Shown one piece after another: positions 25,595-32,839 of a stretch of DNA of 64,000 nucleotides (the first letter of the stretch is position 1; each line of letters opens with the position of its first letter). Origin of the DNA: Demequina zhanjiangensis (GTDB lineage: Bacteria; Actinomycetota; Actinomycetes; Actinomycetales; Demequinaceae). The notes beneath the pieces were generated by a model, which searched no databases, was not told where the DNA came from, and saw nothing but the letters and a program-made list of their open reading frames with translations. The stretch lies in contig NZ_JAUHPV010000006.1 of assembly GCF_030418315.1 (NCBI RefSeq), forward strand, positions 213,537-277,536, in the 5' to 3' direction. Made by a program: the position numbers and the translations under genes.

Positions 25595-25707
25595 TGGCCG
25601 CCGACGATGCAGCGCAGGCCGATGCGTCGAACGCGGAGGACTTTGAGCCGATGCCCGACGAGTTGGTGGATAGGGCGTTCGTATTCCTTCGCGGAGGCTG
25701 GAAGTGA
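25594..25707 (+). CDS. Small acidic protein in the replication operon
   Basis: 37 residues, very acidic (begins MAADDAAQADASNAEDFE, ends RAFVFLRGGWK). ATG overlaps the previous stop (TGATG) and its end overlaps the next GTG, which supports real translation. Function unknown. Confidence 0.5.
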   Translation: MAADDAAQADASNAEDFEPMPDELVDRAFVFLRGGWK

Positions 25708-25889
25708 ACCGGCGCGAAGAGGCGACGGTCGCACTCTGGGCAGTCGCCATCGCAGCGGAGTTGTCGCCTAGCTCGAAGGCGAGCGACATTCGTCGGATCG
25801 CTGCCGAGCACGCGAAGCGTCCCGGTCGCCGTGTCCGAGCATTGCTTGGGCTGGCAGTCTCGGGGGTGGTCCGTGGCATCGCTCAGTGA
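25704..25889 (+). CDS. Small protein in the replication operon
   Basis: 61 residues, helical and basic towards the end. It starts with GTG overlapping the previous stop by 4 bases and overlaps the primase gene by 17 bases. No family recognised; the overlap pattern supports coupled translation. Confidence 0.5.
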   Translation: MNRREEATVALWAVAIAAELSPSSKASDIRRIAAEHAKRPGRRVRALLGLAVSGVVRGIAQ

Positions 25890-27855
25890 CCTCAAACCGC
25901 TCGTGGCACGTGGGTGGGAGATATTCCCATGCCACAGCGTCGTTGGCGGGGTGTGCTCGTGTGGTGACTTGCAGTGCACGGACCAGGGGAAGCATCCACG
26001 CACCCCGCAAGGCTTCAAGGACGCGACTACTGACCTCAACGCGGTCCGGGAATGGTTCGCGCGCTGGCCGGACGCGAACTGGGCGGTTGCTACCGGCAAG
26101 CGCTCTGGCGTGGTGGTGATCGACCTCGACCTCAAGTTGGGCGTCCACGGTAGGGACTCGCTCAACTGGTACTGCGCGGAGAACGACGTTGCGCTTCCCG
26201 AGACGTATGAGGTCGCCACCGGAGGCGGCGGCACTCACCTGTACTTCAAGTGCCCGGACGGCGGCCTTGGGAACCGTGTGGGGTGGCTCAACAATGTCGA
26301 TGTGCGTGGGGATGGTGGCTATGTCGTGTTGCCCGGCTCATCGCACAAGTCAGGCCGTGACTACGCCCTCGCGGTAGACATGCAGATTGCGGCTCTCCCT
26401 GGCGCGATGGCGCAAGACATTTCGTCGCGCCTTGGTTCAGCGGATCGGACAGACTGGAAGCGTCCGGACAGCGCCGTGGCGGGTTTCCCGGAGGGCGAGC
26501 GTGATGACTCACTGTTCCGGTTGGCGTGCAGTCTGCGCAGGCGACTCGGAGACGACCGTGCGGCGGTGGAGGCGCTGATCCTCATTGCGGCCGCAAACTC
26601 CACCCCGCCGTTCCCCGAGAAGGACGCGCTCCGGAAGGTCGAGCAGGCTTTCCAGCAGGACCACTCGGACGACTTCGACCTCAGCCAGGTGCCCTTCGCT
26701 GCACCGGAAGGCGACCTCTACGAGTTCCTTCGCGACCTCGACCCCGAGATGCTCAGGGACGTTGAGAAGGCGGTTCGAGCTAGGACGGTTCGTGACCTCG
26801 CTGAGCGCGTGCGACGCGAGAAGCGTGCAGCCAAGTACGGCGACTCTGCGGCGCTGGACGGCGCGGAGTTCATGTTCGGCGAGGCGTCCGAGTATGTGCC
26901 GATCTGGGGCGACGGCGAGCGTCTGCTCTGGGCTGAGAAGGGCGGGCTGATGATCGCCTCAGACCAGGGTCTCGGGAAGTCGCTCACAGCGCAGCAGATC
27001 ATCGCGGCACGGCTGGGCATTGGGCCGGGCGACTTGCTCGGGTTGCCGGTGCATCCGCTGTCAGAGGATCGCTCGGTGGTGTACCTCGCGCTGGATCGAC
27101 CGAACCAGATCGCCAGGAGCATGTCCCGGCTCTTCGACTCGGAGGCCGGGCAGAACGTTGCGTACGAGCGTCTCCGGGTATGGACCAAGCCCCTCCCTCT
27201 CGATGTTCTGGGAGATCCCTTCGCGTTCGCGGATTGGGTGCAAGACACCTTCGGCGAGACAGTGGGCGACCTGGTCATCGACAGCGTGAAGGATCTGACC
27301 CCGGCGAACCTGTCGAACGGCGAGGTTGGTCAGGCGCTCGACATGGCGTGGAAGGAGTGTCGCGCTCGCGGCATCAGCACGCTGATCTTGCACCACGAGC
27401 GCAAGACCGGGAACGACGTGTCTCGCGCGAATCGCCAACCGGCGCTGGACAACATCTACGGGTCCGTGTGGCTGACCTCGGGTATGGACTCGGTCGTTCA
27501 CATCCAGGGCAAGCAGGGCGAGAACGTGGTCACCTACTCCCACCTCAAGCACATCCTGGAGGGCCTCGATCCGATCACCGCCATGCACGACCAGGAGCAC
27601 GGTCGCACTGAGGTCCTCGATGCCGGCTCGTCCCGTCCGGGATCGGTCGGCAAGGGCGAAGCGATCTTCCACGCCATCGCCTCGAGGTCGGCCCGTGGTG
27701 AGACGGTCACGGTCGCGCAGATCGTGGGGGAGACCGGCATCTCGCAGGCGACGGTCAACCGCCAAGTGAAGGCCCTGCGCGACGAAGGCCGCATCGAGGA
27801 AGCGACGCCGTACGACAAGGCGACCGCGACTCCGGCGACCTACCGGGCTGCCTGA
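25873..27855 (+). CDS. Bifunctional primase-polymerase / RecA-type helicase
   Basis: About 660 residues from GTG 25873. The N-terminal Prim-Pol domain has a Cys-rich start (CSCGDLQCTDQGKHPR), catalytic DLDLK (D84/D86), GGGTHLYF (H122) and RGDGGYVVLPGS. A P-loop ATPase follows from about residue 350 (Walker A DQGLGKS near 366-372; VVYLALD; DLVIDSVKDL). The last 50 residues form a winged HTH (VAQIVGETGISQATVNRQVKALR). This architecture is typical of replication proteins of phages, satellites and integrative plasmids. The iteron cluster starts 3 bases after its stop, so it is the probable initiator and primase/helicase of the excised element. Confidence 0.88.
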   Translation: MASLSDLKPLVARGWEIFPCHSVVGGVCSCGDLQCTDQGKHPRTPQGFKDATTDLNAVREWFARWPDANWAVATGKRSGVVVIDLDLKLGVHGRDSLNWYCAENDVALPETYEVATGGGGTHLYFKCPDGGLGNRVGWLNNVDVRGDGGYVVLPGSSHKSGRDYALAVDMQIAALPGAMAQDISSRLGSADRTDWKRPDSAVAGFPEGERDDSLFRLACSLRRRLGDDRAAVEALILIAAANSTPPFPEKDALRKVEQAFQQDHSDDFDLSQVPFAAPEGDLYEFLRDLDPEMLRDVEKAVRARTVRDLAERVRREKRAAKYGDSAALDGAEFMFGEASEYVPIWGDGERLLWAEKGGLMIASDQGLGKSLTAQQIIAARLGIGPGDLLGLPVHPLSEDRSVVYLALDRPNQIARSMSRLFDSEAGQNVAYERLRVWTKPLPLDVLGDPFAFADWVQDTFGETVGDLVIDSVKDLTPANLSNGEVGQALDMAWKECRARGISTLILHHERKTGNDVSRANRQPALDNIYGSVWLTSGMDSVVHIQGKQGENVVTYSHLKHILEGLDPITAMHDQEHGRTEVLDAGSSRPGSVGKGEAIFHAIASRSARGETVTVAQIVGETGISQATVNRQVKALRDEGRIEEATPYDKATATPATYRAA

Positions 27856-27858
27856 CCC

Positions 27859-28104
27859 GAGAATCATGACCGAGAATCACGCCAGAATCACGGTTCGAGA
27901 ATCATGGGCGACTCTGGATGATTCTCGGTCGGTGGTCTGAGGTTCCTAGCTTGAAGGATTGGCGCCGATAGGTGCGACTTTGCGCGTGGGATCGAGAATC
28001 ATCGACCGAGAATCATCCGAGAATCACGAACACCCGACCGAGAATCATCGCTGCGATATCTTTAGATATCGCGCGAATGATTCTCGAGGTCGGAGATGAT
28101 TCTC
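27859..28104. repeat. Iteron cluster and hairpin: probable replication origin
   Basis: Eleven copies of the 9-mer GAGAATCAT/C. Plus strand: 27859, 27872, 27883 (one mismatch), 27897, 27994, 28008, 28019, 28040. Minus strand: 27918, 28077, 28096. Between them is a perfect 8-bp inverted repeat GCGATATC-TTTA-GATATCGC (28053-28072), the most AT-rich part. Directly repeated initiator sites plus an AT-rich melting element next to a primase-helicase gene are the hallmark of an iteron origin. Spacing is irregular (11-14 bases in the clusters), unlike CRISPR. Confidence 0.8.
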
Positions 28105-28249
28105 GCGGAATGGTCACGTAAATAGGCGAAGTGGCGTGAGAGTCACTGAAGGCTAGGGCTGAGGATGGGTTGCTCAAGACCTGCACGACACGCGATACCT
28201 TGTCCCTCAATCGACCTGACCTGTACCAGGACAGATAGCGCCACGAGAG

Positions 28250-28272
28250 GCCCTAGATCGCCCGTGGCGCGC
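28250..28272 (+). repeat. Repeat A, copy 2
   Basis: GCCCTAGATCGCCCGTGGCGC; see copy 1 at 24991-25014. Lies 145 bases past the last iteron. Confidence 0.65.
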
Positions 28273-28358
28273 ACGCGAGGCATCGCGCGAGGTGTCGATC
28301 GACGGCGCTCTTTCGTCGCCTAGGCGGCATTTCATTGAGGCGTATACAAAGACCGTTG

Positions 28359-28395
28359 GTCAATAGTTGACGCACGTTCATGAGTGGTCGAATAT
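28359..28395 (+). promoter_or_regulatory. Promoter with operator-like palindrome
   Basis: -35 TTGACG (28367-28372), 17-base spacer, -10 GAATAT (28390-28395). The -35 is part of the inverted repeat GTCAA-TAG-TTGAC (28359-28371), a possible repressor site. AAGGAAGGAAC precedes the downstream ATG. Confidence 0.6.
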
Positions 28396-28440
28396 CCAAA
28401 TATCGAATCGATGATTCGTTACAAGGAAGGAACGACCTCA

Positions 28441-28746
28441 ATGAATATGAATGCCTATTGGCGTGCCTACAGGGCGACGCTGCTGAGGGTGAGAGCTGAG
28501 CGACCGGTGACCTTCGCAGGGCTGAAGGTGATCCTCGATGTCTTCCATGCCAAGTCGAGCGGCGACGCCTTCTTTCCTGGCGGTGCCGACGACGGCCTGG
28601 ACGATGCCCTGCGCGATGCCGGGTGGAGCGTCACCTACGAAGAGGGCGACTACCTCTGGACGGCCACGCACCCTTCTAGCGGTGCGAGCGTGCATTACGT
28701 CGAGGGTGACGTGTACTGCCTCAGCGAAGGGGCGGTGCTGCTGTGA
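28441..28746 (+). CDS. Hypothetical element protein
   Basis: 101 residues beginning MNMNAYWRAYRATLL, with AAGGAAGG before the ATG and a good promoter. It has a helical N-terminus and a beta-rich, acidic C-terminal part (WTATHPSSGASVHYVEGD). No homologue recognised. It is the first gene after the origin and is well expressed by its signals, which suits a control or anti-host function, but that is speculation. Confidence 0.6.
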   Translation: MNMNAYWRAYRATLLRVRAERPVTFAGLKVILDVFHAKSSGDAFFPGGADDGLDDALRDAGWSVTYEEGDYLWTATHPSSGASVHYVEGDVYCLSEGAVLL

Positions 28747-28753
28747 AGTGGGC

Positions 28754-29092
28754 TCAGCCAATCAGGAAGCGGGACACCACTGCGGAGGCGACGCCTGTCG
28801 CGACATCCAGCACCCACTTACCGAAGGCGATTGCTGCGCGCTTGGCCTTCAGCGCCCATCCGCGCCTGACCGCGAGAGTGCCGATCGCCACCGTCGGCAG
28901 GACCATGGCCGCGACGGTGATCTGCGCACCGCTGCTTCGAGTCTCGGTGTCTCGGCACAGGCCCGCTTCGAGCGACCCGATCCGGCGCCGCTCAGTCTCC
29001 CGATTCTGCTCCACGACTGCCAGGACGAGCAGCACAAAGAGCGCCATCACAAGGATGGTGCCCATCACGCGATCGAACTCTGGCAACCTCAT
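28754..29092 (-). CDS. Small two-helix membrane protein
   Basis: 112 residues from ATG 29092 (AAGG upstream; a TTG at 29122 is possible). Helix 1 MGTILVMALFVLLVLAVV near residues 10-27; a second hydrophobic stretch (QITVAAMVLPTVAIGTLAV) near 58-76. A basic stretch and an amphipathic end follow. It forms a minus-strand pair with the gene at 29153. Holin-like size and layout, but no lysin accompanies it; exclusion or membrane-anchored defence is equally possible. Confidence 0.6.
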   Translation of the reverse strand: MRLPEFDRVMGTILVMALFVLLVLAVVEQNRETERRRIGSLEAGLCRDTETRSSGAQITVAAMVLPTVAIGTLAVRRGWALKAKRAAIAFGKWVLDVATGVASAVVSRFLIG

Positions 29093-29152
29093 GCCTTCAA
29101 GTCTGCCGGGCCGGTCTGACAATCTCCAGACGCCAGTGAAAACTTGCGGTGC

Positions 29153-29590
29153 TCAGGTGAGGATCAGGGTCGCGATGACACCGGCTACGAACGATGCGAG
29201 CGAGAGAGCGACCTGGAACCACCGTTCGGTCTTGGTGTTCTTGTCGAAGGCCTCGCCTATCTGTGCCTTTACGAGGCGTGCGGCCGCTTCTCGCTGTTCC
29301 TCGCTGAGTGCAGCCAAAGCGGCTGCATTCTCGGCGTCGCGCTTCGCCTGCTCAGTCGCCGCCATTTGGAGATCGAACTCGGATCGCACCTCAGTGTTGA
29401 GCGCTGAGAGTTCCTTGCTCAGGTCCAAGATGCGCTGCAACTTCTCATCGAGCGGCCCCGCGGTCTCCCGCAGTCGTCGCTCGCGGCGACGCCGGAGTAT
29501 GTACACGTACCAGCCAATGAGGGCTGCGTACACGGTGACAAACAGCGGAACGACTTGCCATAAGAGATCCGAAACTGACGAATCGACCAT
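29153..29590 (-). CDS. Membrane protein with coiled coil between two helices
   Basis: 145 residues. TM helix near 10-32 (LLWQVVPLFVTVYAALIGWYVYI), then Arg-rich, a long charged helix likely forming a coiled coil (about residues 45-115, many Glu/Lys/Ala), and a second TM helix at the end (ALSLASFVAGVIATLIL). GGAGGGGG precedes its ATG. Unknown family; in an element of this type it may act in superinfection exclusion. Confidence 0.62.
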   Translation of the reverse strand: MVDSSVSDLLWQVVPLFVTVYAALIGWYVYILRRRRERRLRETAGPLDEKLQRILDLSKELSALNTEVRSEFDLQMAATEQAKRDAENAAALAALSEEQREAAARLVKAQIGEAFDKNTKTERWFQVALSLASFVAGVIATLILT

Positions 29591-29668
29591 TTCCCCCTCC
29601 GAGTGTTGCGAGTACTCTGCGTGGACGATACCGCAGGTAATGACTGGCTCTTCGGCCGGGAGCGCAAC

Positions 29669-30304
29669 ATGAAGGTTGTCGGATACCTTCGAGTGAGTAC
29701 TTCGGACCAGGACTACGGTATCGACGCTCAGCGCGAGGTCATCGAACTAGAAGCTAGGCGACGCGACTGGACCGTCGAGTGGATCATCGACCAGGGCGAG
29801 ACCGGCAAGAACGCGGATCGGCCTGGCCTAGCTTGTGCCCTTGCCATGCTCGACAGGGGAGAGGCTGACGCGCTGGTCGTCTCCAAGCTGGACCGGCTGT
29901 CGCGTTCGGTCGTGGACTTCGGGCAAATCCTCCAACGCGCCACACGGCCGCGAGGCCGCAAGGCGAAGCCGTGGGGGCTGGTGGCGCTCGATGTTGGCAT
30001 CGACATGACCCAGCCAACGGGTCGCCTCGTGGCGCACATCCTGATTGCCGTGGCCGAGTGGGAGGGCGACATCATTTCCGAGCGCACCAAGGCCGGCCTG
30101 GCTCAGGCAAAGGCGAGGGGGGTGCAGATCGGTGCAGTGTCTCAGATGGACCCTGCCGTGGTCCGGCGCATGAAGTCGCTCCGGTCGCGAGGCTGGTCCT
30201 TCGACCGAATCGCGACTCGCCTCAATGAAGAGGGTGTGCCGACTCCTCGGGGCGCGCGGTTCCACGGGTCAACAGTCGCCTACGCTGTCAGGGGCCGGGC
30301 CTAA
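29669..30304 (+). CDS. Small serine recombinase (resolvase/invertase type)
   Basis: 211 residues. Catalytic motif YLRVSTSDQ (Ser10), then the resolvase core (SKLDRLSRSVVDF, IAVAEWEGDIISERTKAGLAQAKARG) and a C-terminal HTH (VVRRMKSLRSRGWSFDRIATRLNEEGV). ATG 29669 is preferred over an upstream start because the family begins a few residues before the catalytic motif. It differs from the 529-residue integrase and lacks a zinc ribbon, so it probably resolves multimers of the replicating element or inverts DNA; no target repeat was found. Its 3' end overlaps the convergent HEPN gene by 17 bases. Confidence 0.88.
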   Translation: MKVVGYLRVSTSDQDYGIDAQREVIELEARRRDWTVEWIIDQGETGKNADRPGLACALAMLDRGEADALVVSKLDRLSRSVVDFGQILQRATRPRGRKAKPWGLVALDVGIDMTQPTGRLVAHILIAVAEWEGDIISERTKAGLAQAKARGVQIGAVSQMDPAVVRRMKSLRSRGWSFDRIATRLNEEGVPTPRGARFHGSTVAYAVRGRA

Positions 30305-30932
30305 CCCACCCGCCGAGCATGTGTGTGCAGTACCAAGAGTGCAGGTCTCGTACGACAGATTCTGCCAATGGCCGGGGGTCCTCGCGGAGCCAAGCAGTGT
30401 CACGATCCTCTGGGACCGAACTGTCGCGTGAGACCCACAGTGGCCACTTGTAGTGGACGAAGTCGTTTCTTATTTTCGCGAGCGATCGAATGCGGTCTTT
30501 CAGGTCCCGGGGAAGTTCGATACCTACTACTTCGTGCCAGAGTCTGCCCGTCTTTTCGTTCAGGTTCACACGTACGAGTTCTCGCGCTTCTTCGTAGCCC
30601 TGCTTCTTAACTTCGTACGTGGTGTACATGAGAATCCAGTTGAGCCGGTGTTCGACCCAAGTCGCGTACATGACAGCGGAAAGCATGGGCTTGTTGCGCG
30701 CGGCCAAGCGCCTCGCCTCTTCGATCAAAGTGTTCTCGTGGGAGACAGATACATCAGTTCCCTCGAAGACGGGCTTCTCTGCGGAGAGCAACAGTTCGTG
30801 TGACTCCCGGAGCACCTCCCTGTCTGACTTGCCTCGCGGATCAAGTAGTCCATCGAGAATGTGCATCTCCGCGATGTCGTAGACGATCGCTGACGGACTA
30901 AACCACGCTGCGTCCGGATTGTTTTGAGTCAT
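30288..30932 (-). CDS. HEPN-domain protein, possible RNase effector
   Basis: 214 residues. The C-terminal half has the HEPN signature R-x4-H as RNDFVH (Arg155, His160) within a helical region; catalytic HEPN proteins use this motif to cleave RNA in toxin, abortive-infection and CRISPR systems. A helical segment (MYATWVEHRLNWILMYT, about 89-105) fits the first helix of the fold. It lies 18 bases downstream of a membrane protein gene on the same strand, probably a two-gene operon. Whether it is an RNase or a non-catalytic HEPN is not decided by sequence alone. Confidence 0.65.
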   Translation of the reverse strand: MTQNNPDAAWFSPSAIVYDIAEMHILDGLLDPRGKSDREVLRESHELLLSAEKPVFEGTDVSVSHENTLIEEARRLAARNKPMLSAVMYATWVEHRLNWILMYTTYEVKKQGYEEARELVRVNLNEKTGRLWHEVVGIELPRDLKDRIRSLAKIRNDFVHYKWPLWVSRDSSVPEDRDTAWLREDPRPLAESVVRDLHSWYCTHMLGGWVRPGP

Positions 30933-30950
30933 GCGGGAGGTACCTCACAT

Positions 30951-31643
30951 CTAGCCCGACGTGAACGCGAGCGTCGCGGCTACCGACACGACTGCAGTCA
31001 CGGCCGATGAGATTGCGATCAATACGATCTGATCTTGGTTCCGTGACCAGAAGCTTGTCTGCTCGCGGCGGTGCTTGAAAGTGACCGAGCCATTTGGCGA
31101 GACCACGCGGCGTACAACGTACGTCAGACCCCAGCACATCACACCAACTGCTGTGAGCACATACGCCGGCCAAGCGGCGTCGCCTGGCTCGCGGCCAAAT
31201 GCCGCGGCGAGGCTCGCGGCAACCACGACGATCCAGACTCCCCAAAGGCCGAAGAAGACTGCTCGTGCTACGAGCCTCTTCCAGAAGGCCAGCCGCGACC
31301 GCCGCACGACCGCCAGCATCTTCTCGAAAGCGCCCACGTGCGCAAGCGTTGTGAGGTTACGTCCGTGAACATACGCCTGGCTCTTTGGCGTCAAGACCAG
31401 GCCCATGTGTGGGCCAAAAGCCGTCTGTGTGAAGTCCCGGATCGTTATTGGCCCGCACGTGTCGGCGAGGTCGGTCACTGACTCGCTCTTGTACTCCGAG
31501 GTAGCGACTTCGTACGCAGCGAATCTGACGTCTTCCGTGACTTCCTTGAGGATCGACTCAATCGCGTCGATGTCCTCGCGAAATAGGCGCACATACGAGA
31601 CGGAACTACGGCGCGACTGTCCCTTGTGTTCTGCCACGGACAT
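30951..31643 (-). CDS. Membrane protein upstream of the HEPN gene
   Basis: 230 residues from ATG 31643. A start at 31688 would overlap the divergent gene and is disfavoured. The N-terminal ~120 residues are soluble, mixed alpha/beta, without a recognised domain; then three TM helices (about 127-148, 155-175 and 207-228) with a basic loop between the second and third. A membrane sensor upstream of a putative nuclease is a layout seen in several phage-defence operons, so these two may form one system. No family recognised. Confidence 0.62.
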   Translation of the reverse strand: MSVAEHKGQSRRSSVSYVRLFREDIDAIESILKEVTEDVRFAAYEVATSEYKSESVTDLADTCGPITIRDFTQTAFGPHMGLVLTPKSQAYVHGRNLTTLAHVGAFEKMLAVVRRSRLAFWKRLVARAVFFGLWGVWIVVVAASLAAAFGREPGDAAWPAYVLTAVGVMCWGLTYVVRRVVSPNGSVTFKHRREQTSFWSRNQDQIVLIAISSAVTAVVSVAATLAFTSG

Positions 31644-31686
31644 CAAGTTACCGGTCCGTACAGACAAGTCGAAGTAGGTTTGGTCC

Positions 31687-32361
31687 ATGGAAGAGGGGAA
31701 GTTGCAGAAAGCGCTTGCGGACGGCGCCGAGATTGTCGCCGCGTCGGTGCCTTGGGTTGCGTCCCTCGGTGTGGCGCTTGGAAAGGCTCGAACCGAGCGA
31801 GCGCTCGGCGCTCTCAACGCTCGCGTTGATGCGCTCGCCGAGCAGGTCCAGGCGTACGCGGACCAGGACCGCCTCGACGAACTTGCCGAAGATCCTGCGT
31901 TCTTCGCGGCCTTTGAGAAGACCGCTGCGGCGGTACGGCTCTCGGAATCAGAGGAGAGGCTCGAGTGGCTGCGAAACGGCTTCGTGAACGGCTACGTGCT
32001 TGATCAGGCCGTGGAGGATCGTGAGGTCTTCATGGACCTGGCTCGGCGCTACACGCCAAGACACATACAAGTTCTCGCGCAACACACGGACTATCGATCA
32101 CCGCTCGGGCGCCGTCTTCGGAAGTACGGTGGCGAGCGCCTGGAACCTGGGTGGCGCAACAGTGGCAGAACTACCGCGAATCTTCAGACGCTTGCAGCAG
32201 ACGGCCTTCTCGAGCAGATCGTCGAAGTCGACGCTGGGACAACGTTTGCTGAGCGGAATGAAGACCCCGAGGCGCAACTGACTTACCAGATCACGTCGAT
32301 CGGCACCGCGTTCTTGGAGTTCATCTCCGAGCCGGACGAGTCGGCGGGGCAGCAGGGCTGA
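31687..32361 (+). CDS. Hypothetical protein divergent from the HEPN operon
   Basis: 224 residues, 43 bases from the divergent start at 31643, so both probably share a regulatory gap. Amphipathic helix with hydrophobic stretch near the N-terminus (ASVPWVASLGVALG), a coiled-coil-like part (residues 35-60), a helical middle (SESEERLEWLRNGFVNGYVLDQAVEDREVFMDL region) and a winged-helix-like end (LQTLAADGLLEQI ... YQITSIGTAFLEFI). Overall form recalls some abortive-infection proteins, but I cannot assign a family. Confidence 0.62.
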   Translation: MEEGKLQKALADGAEIVAASVPWVASLGVALGKARTERALGALNARVDALAEQVQAYADQDRLDELAEDPAFFAAFEKTAAAVRLSESEERLEWLRNGFVNGYVLDQAVEDREVFMDLARRYTPRHIQVLAQHTDYRSPLGRRLRKYGGERLEPGWRNSGRTTANLQTLAADGLLEQIVEVDAGTTFAERNEDPEAQLTYQITSIGTAFLEFISEPDESAGQQG

Positions 32362-32420
32362 GCCTGTCTACGTGTCCGGGACGACGATTGGCAGCCCCGG
32401 ACACGCTTGGAGCTAGGCGA

Positions 32421-32729
32421 CTACTGCCCAGACTTCTTGAACTCCATCGGAGGCGGTCCGGCGCACCAGGGCGTCTGTGCCGCGAGTTCTGCATTGTCGG
32501 GATCGGCGCGCCAAGCCTGGTCGAGGTAGAACTGTGCGACCACGTCGCCGACCTTCCGCGCCAGACGATTAACCTCGTCCAAGTCGTCGAAAGTCGACTT
32601 GAAGATGACGCGATGATCTGCGGGCGCCCATACGTTGAGGACTTGAAACGTGGACGTACCGTCTCCCTCGGCTACGAGGTCAACTAGCAGCGTGACGATT
32701 CCTTCGGGCTGTTCGCCAACGGTATTCAT
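32421..32729 (-). CDS. Hypothetical small protein
   Basis: 102 residues from ATG 32729 with GGAGAG 4 bases upstream. Beta-alpha pattern in the first two-thirds (GIVTLLVDLVAEGD, HRVIFKSTFDDLDEVNRLA), polar Pro-rich end. No recognised family. Lies between the accessory genes and the integrase. Confidence 0.55.
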   Translation of the reverse strand: MNTVGEQPEGIVTLLVDLVAEGDGTSTFQVLNVWAPADHRVIFKSTFDDLDEVNRLARKVGDVVAQFYLDQAWRADPDNAELAAQTPWCAGPPPMEFKKSGQ

Positions 32730-32839
32730 GGCTCTCTCCAAAGTAGGTTGAGAGCGAAGCCACGTTCACAAGGAATAGGAGCGGGCTTCGCTCAACGTCT
32801 TCCTTGTGGCCCCTTGTAGGAGGCCGTACCAGCGTACTG

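Larger units (their letters stand above)
28105..28440. other. Gene-free stretch between the origin and the 28441 gene
   Basis: No gene seen. It carries repeat A copy 2 (28250-28272), ATCGACGGCGC near 28298, and the promoter of the next gene (28359-28418). The inverted repeat CGAATC-GAT-GATTCG (28404-28418) lies in the predicted leader. Confidence 0.5.

Noticed and set aside
27859..28104. Possible CRISPR array at the repeated GAGAATCAT sequences
   Set aside because: Units are only 9 bases, occur in both orientations and have irregular short spacing; no cas genes. Iterons explain it better.
30951..31688. Earlier start (31688) for the membrane protein next to the HEPN gene
   Set aside because: It would overlap the start of the divergent gene at 31687; ATG 31643 leaves a normal regulatory gap.
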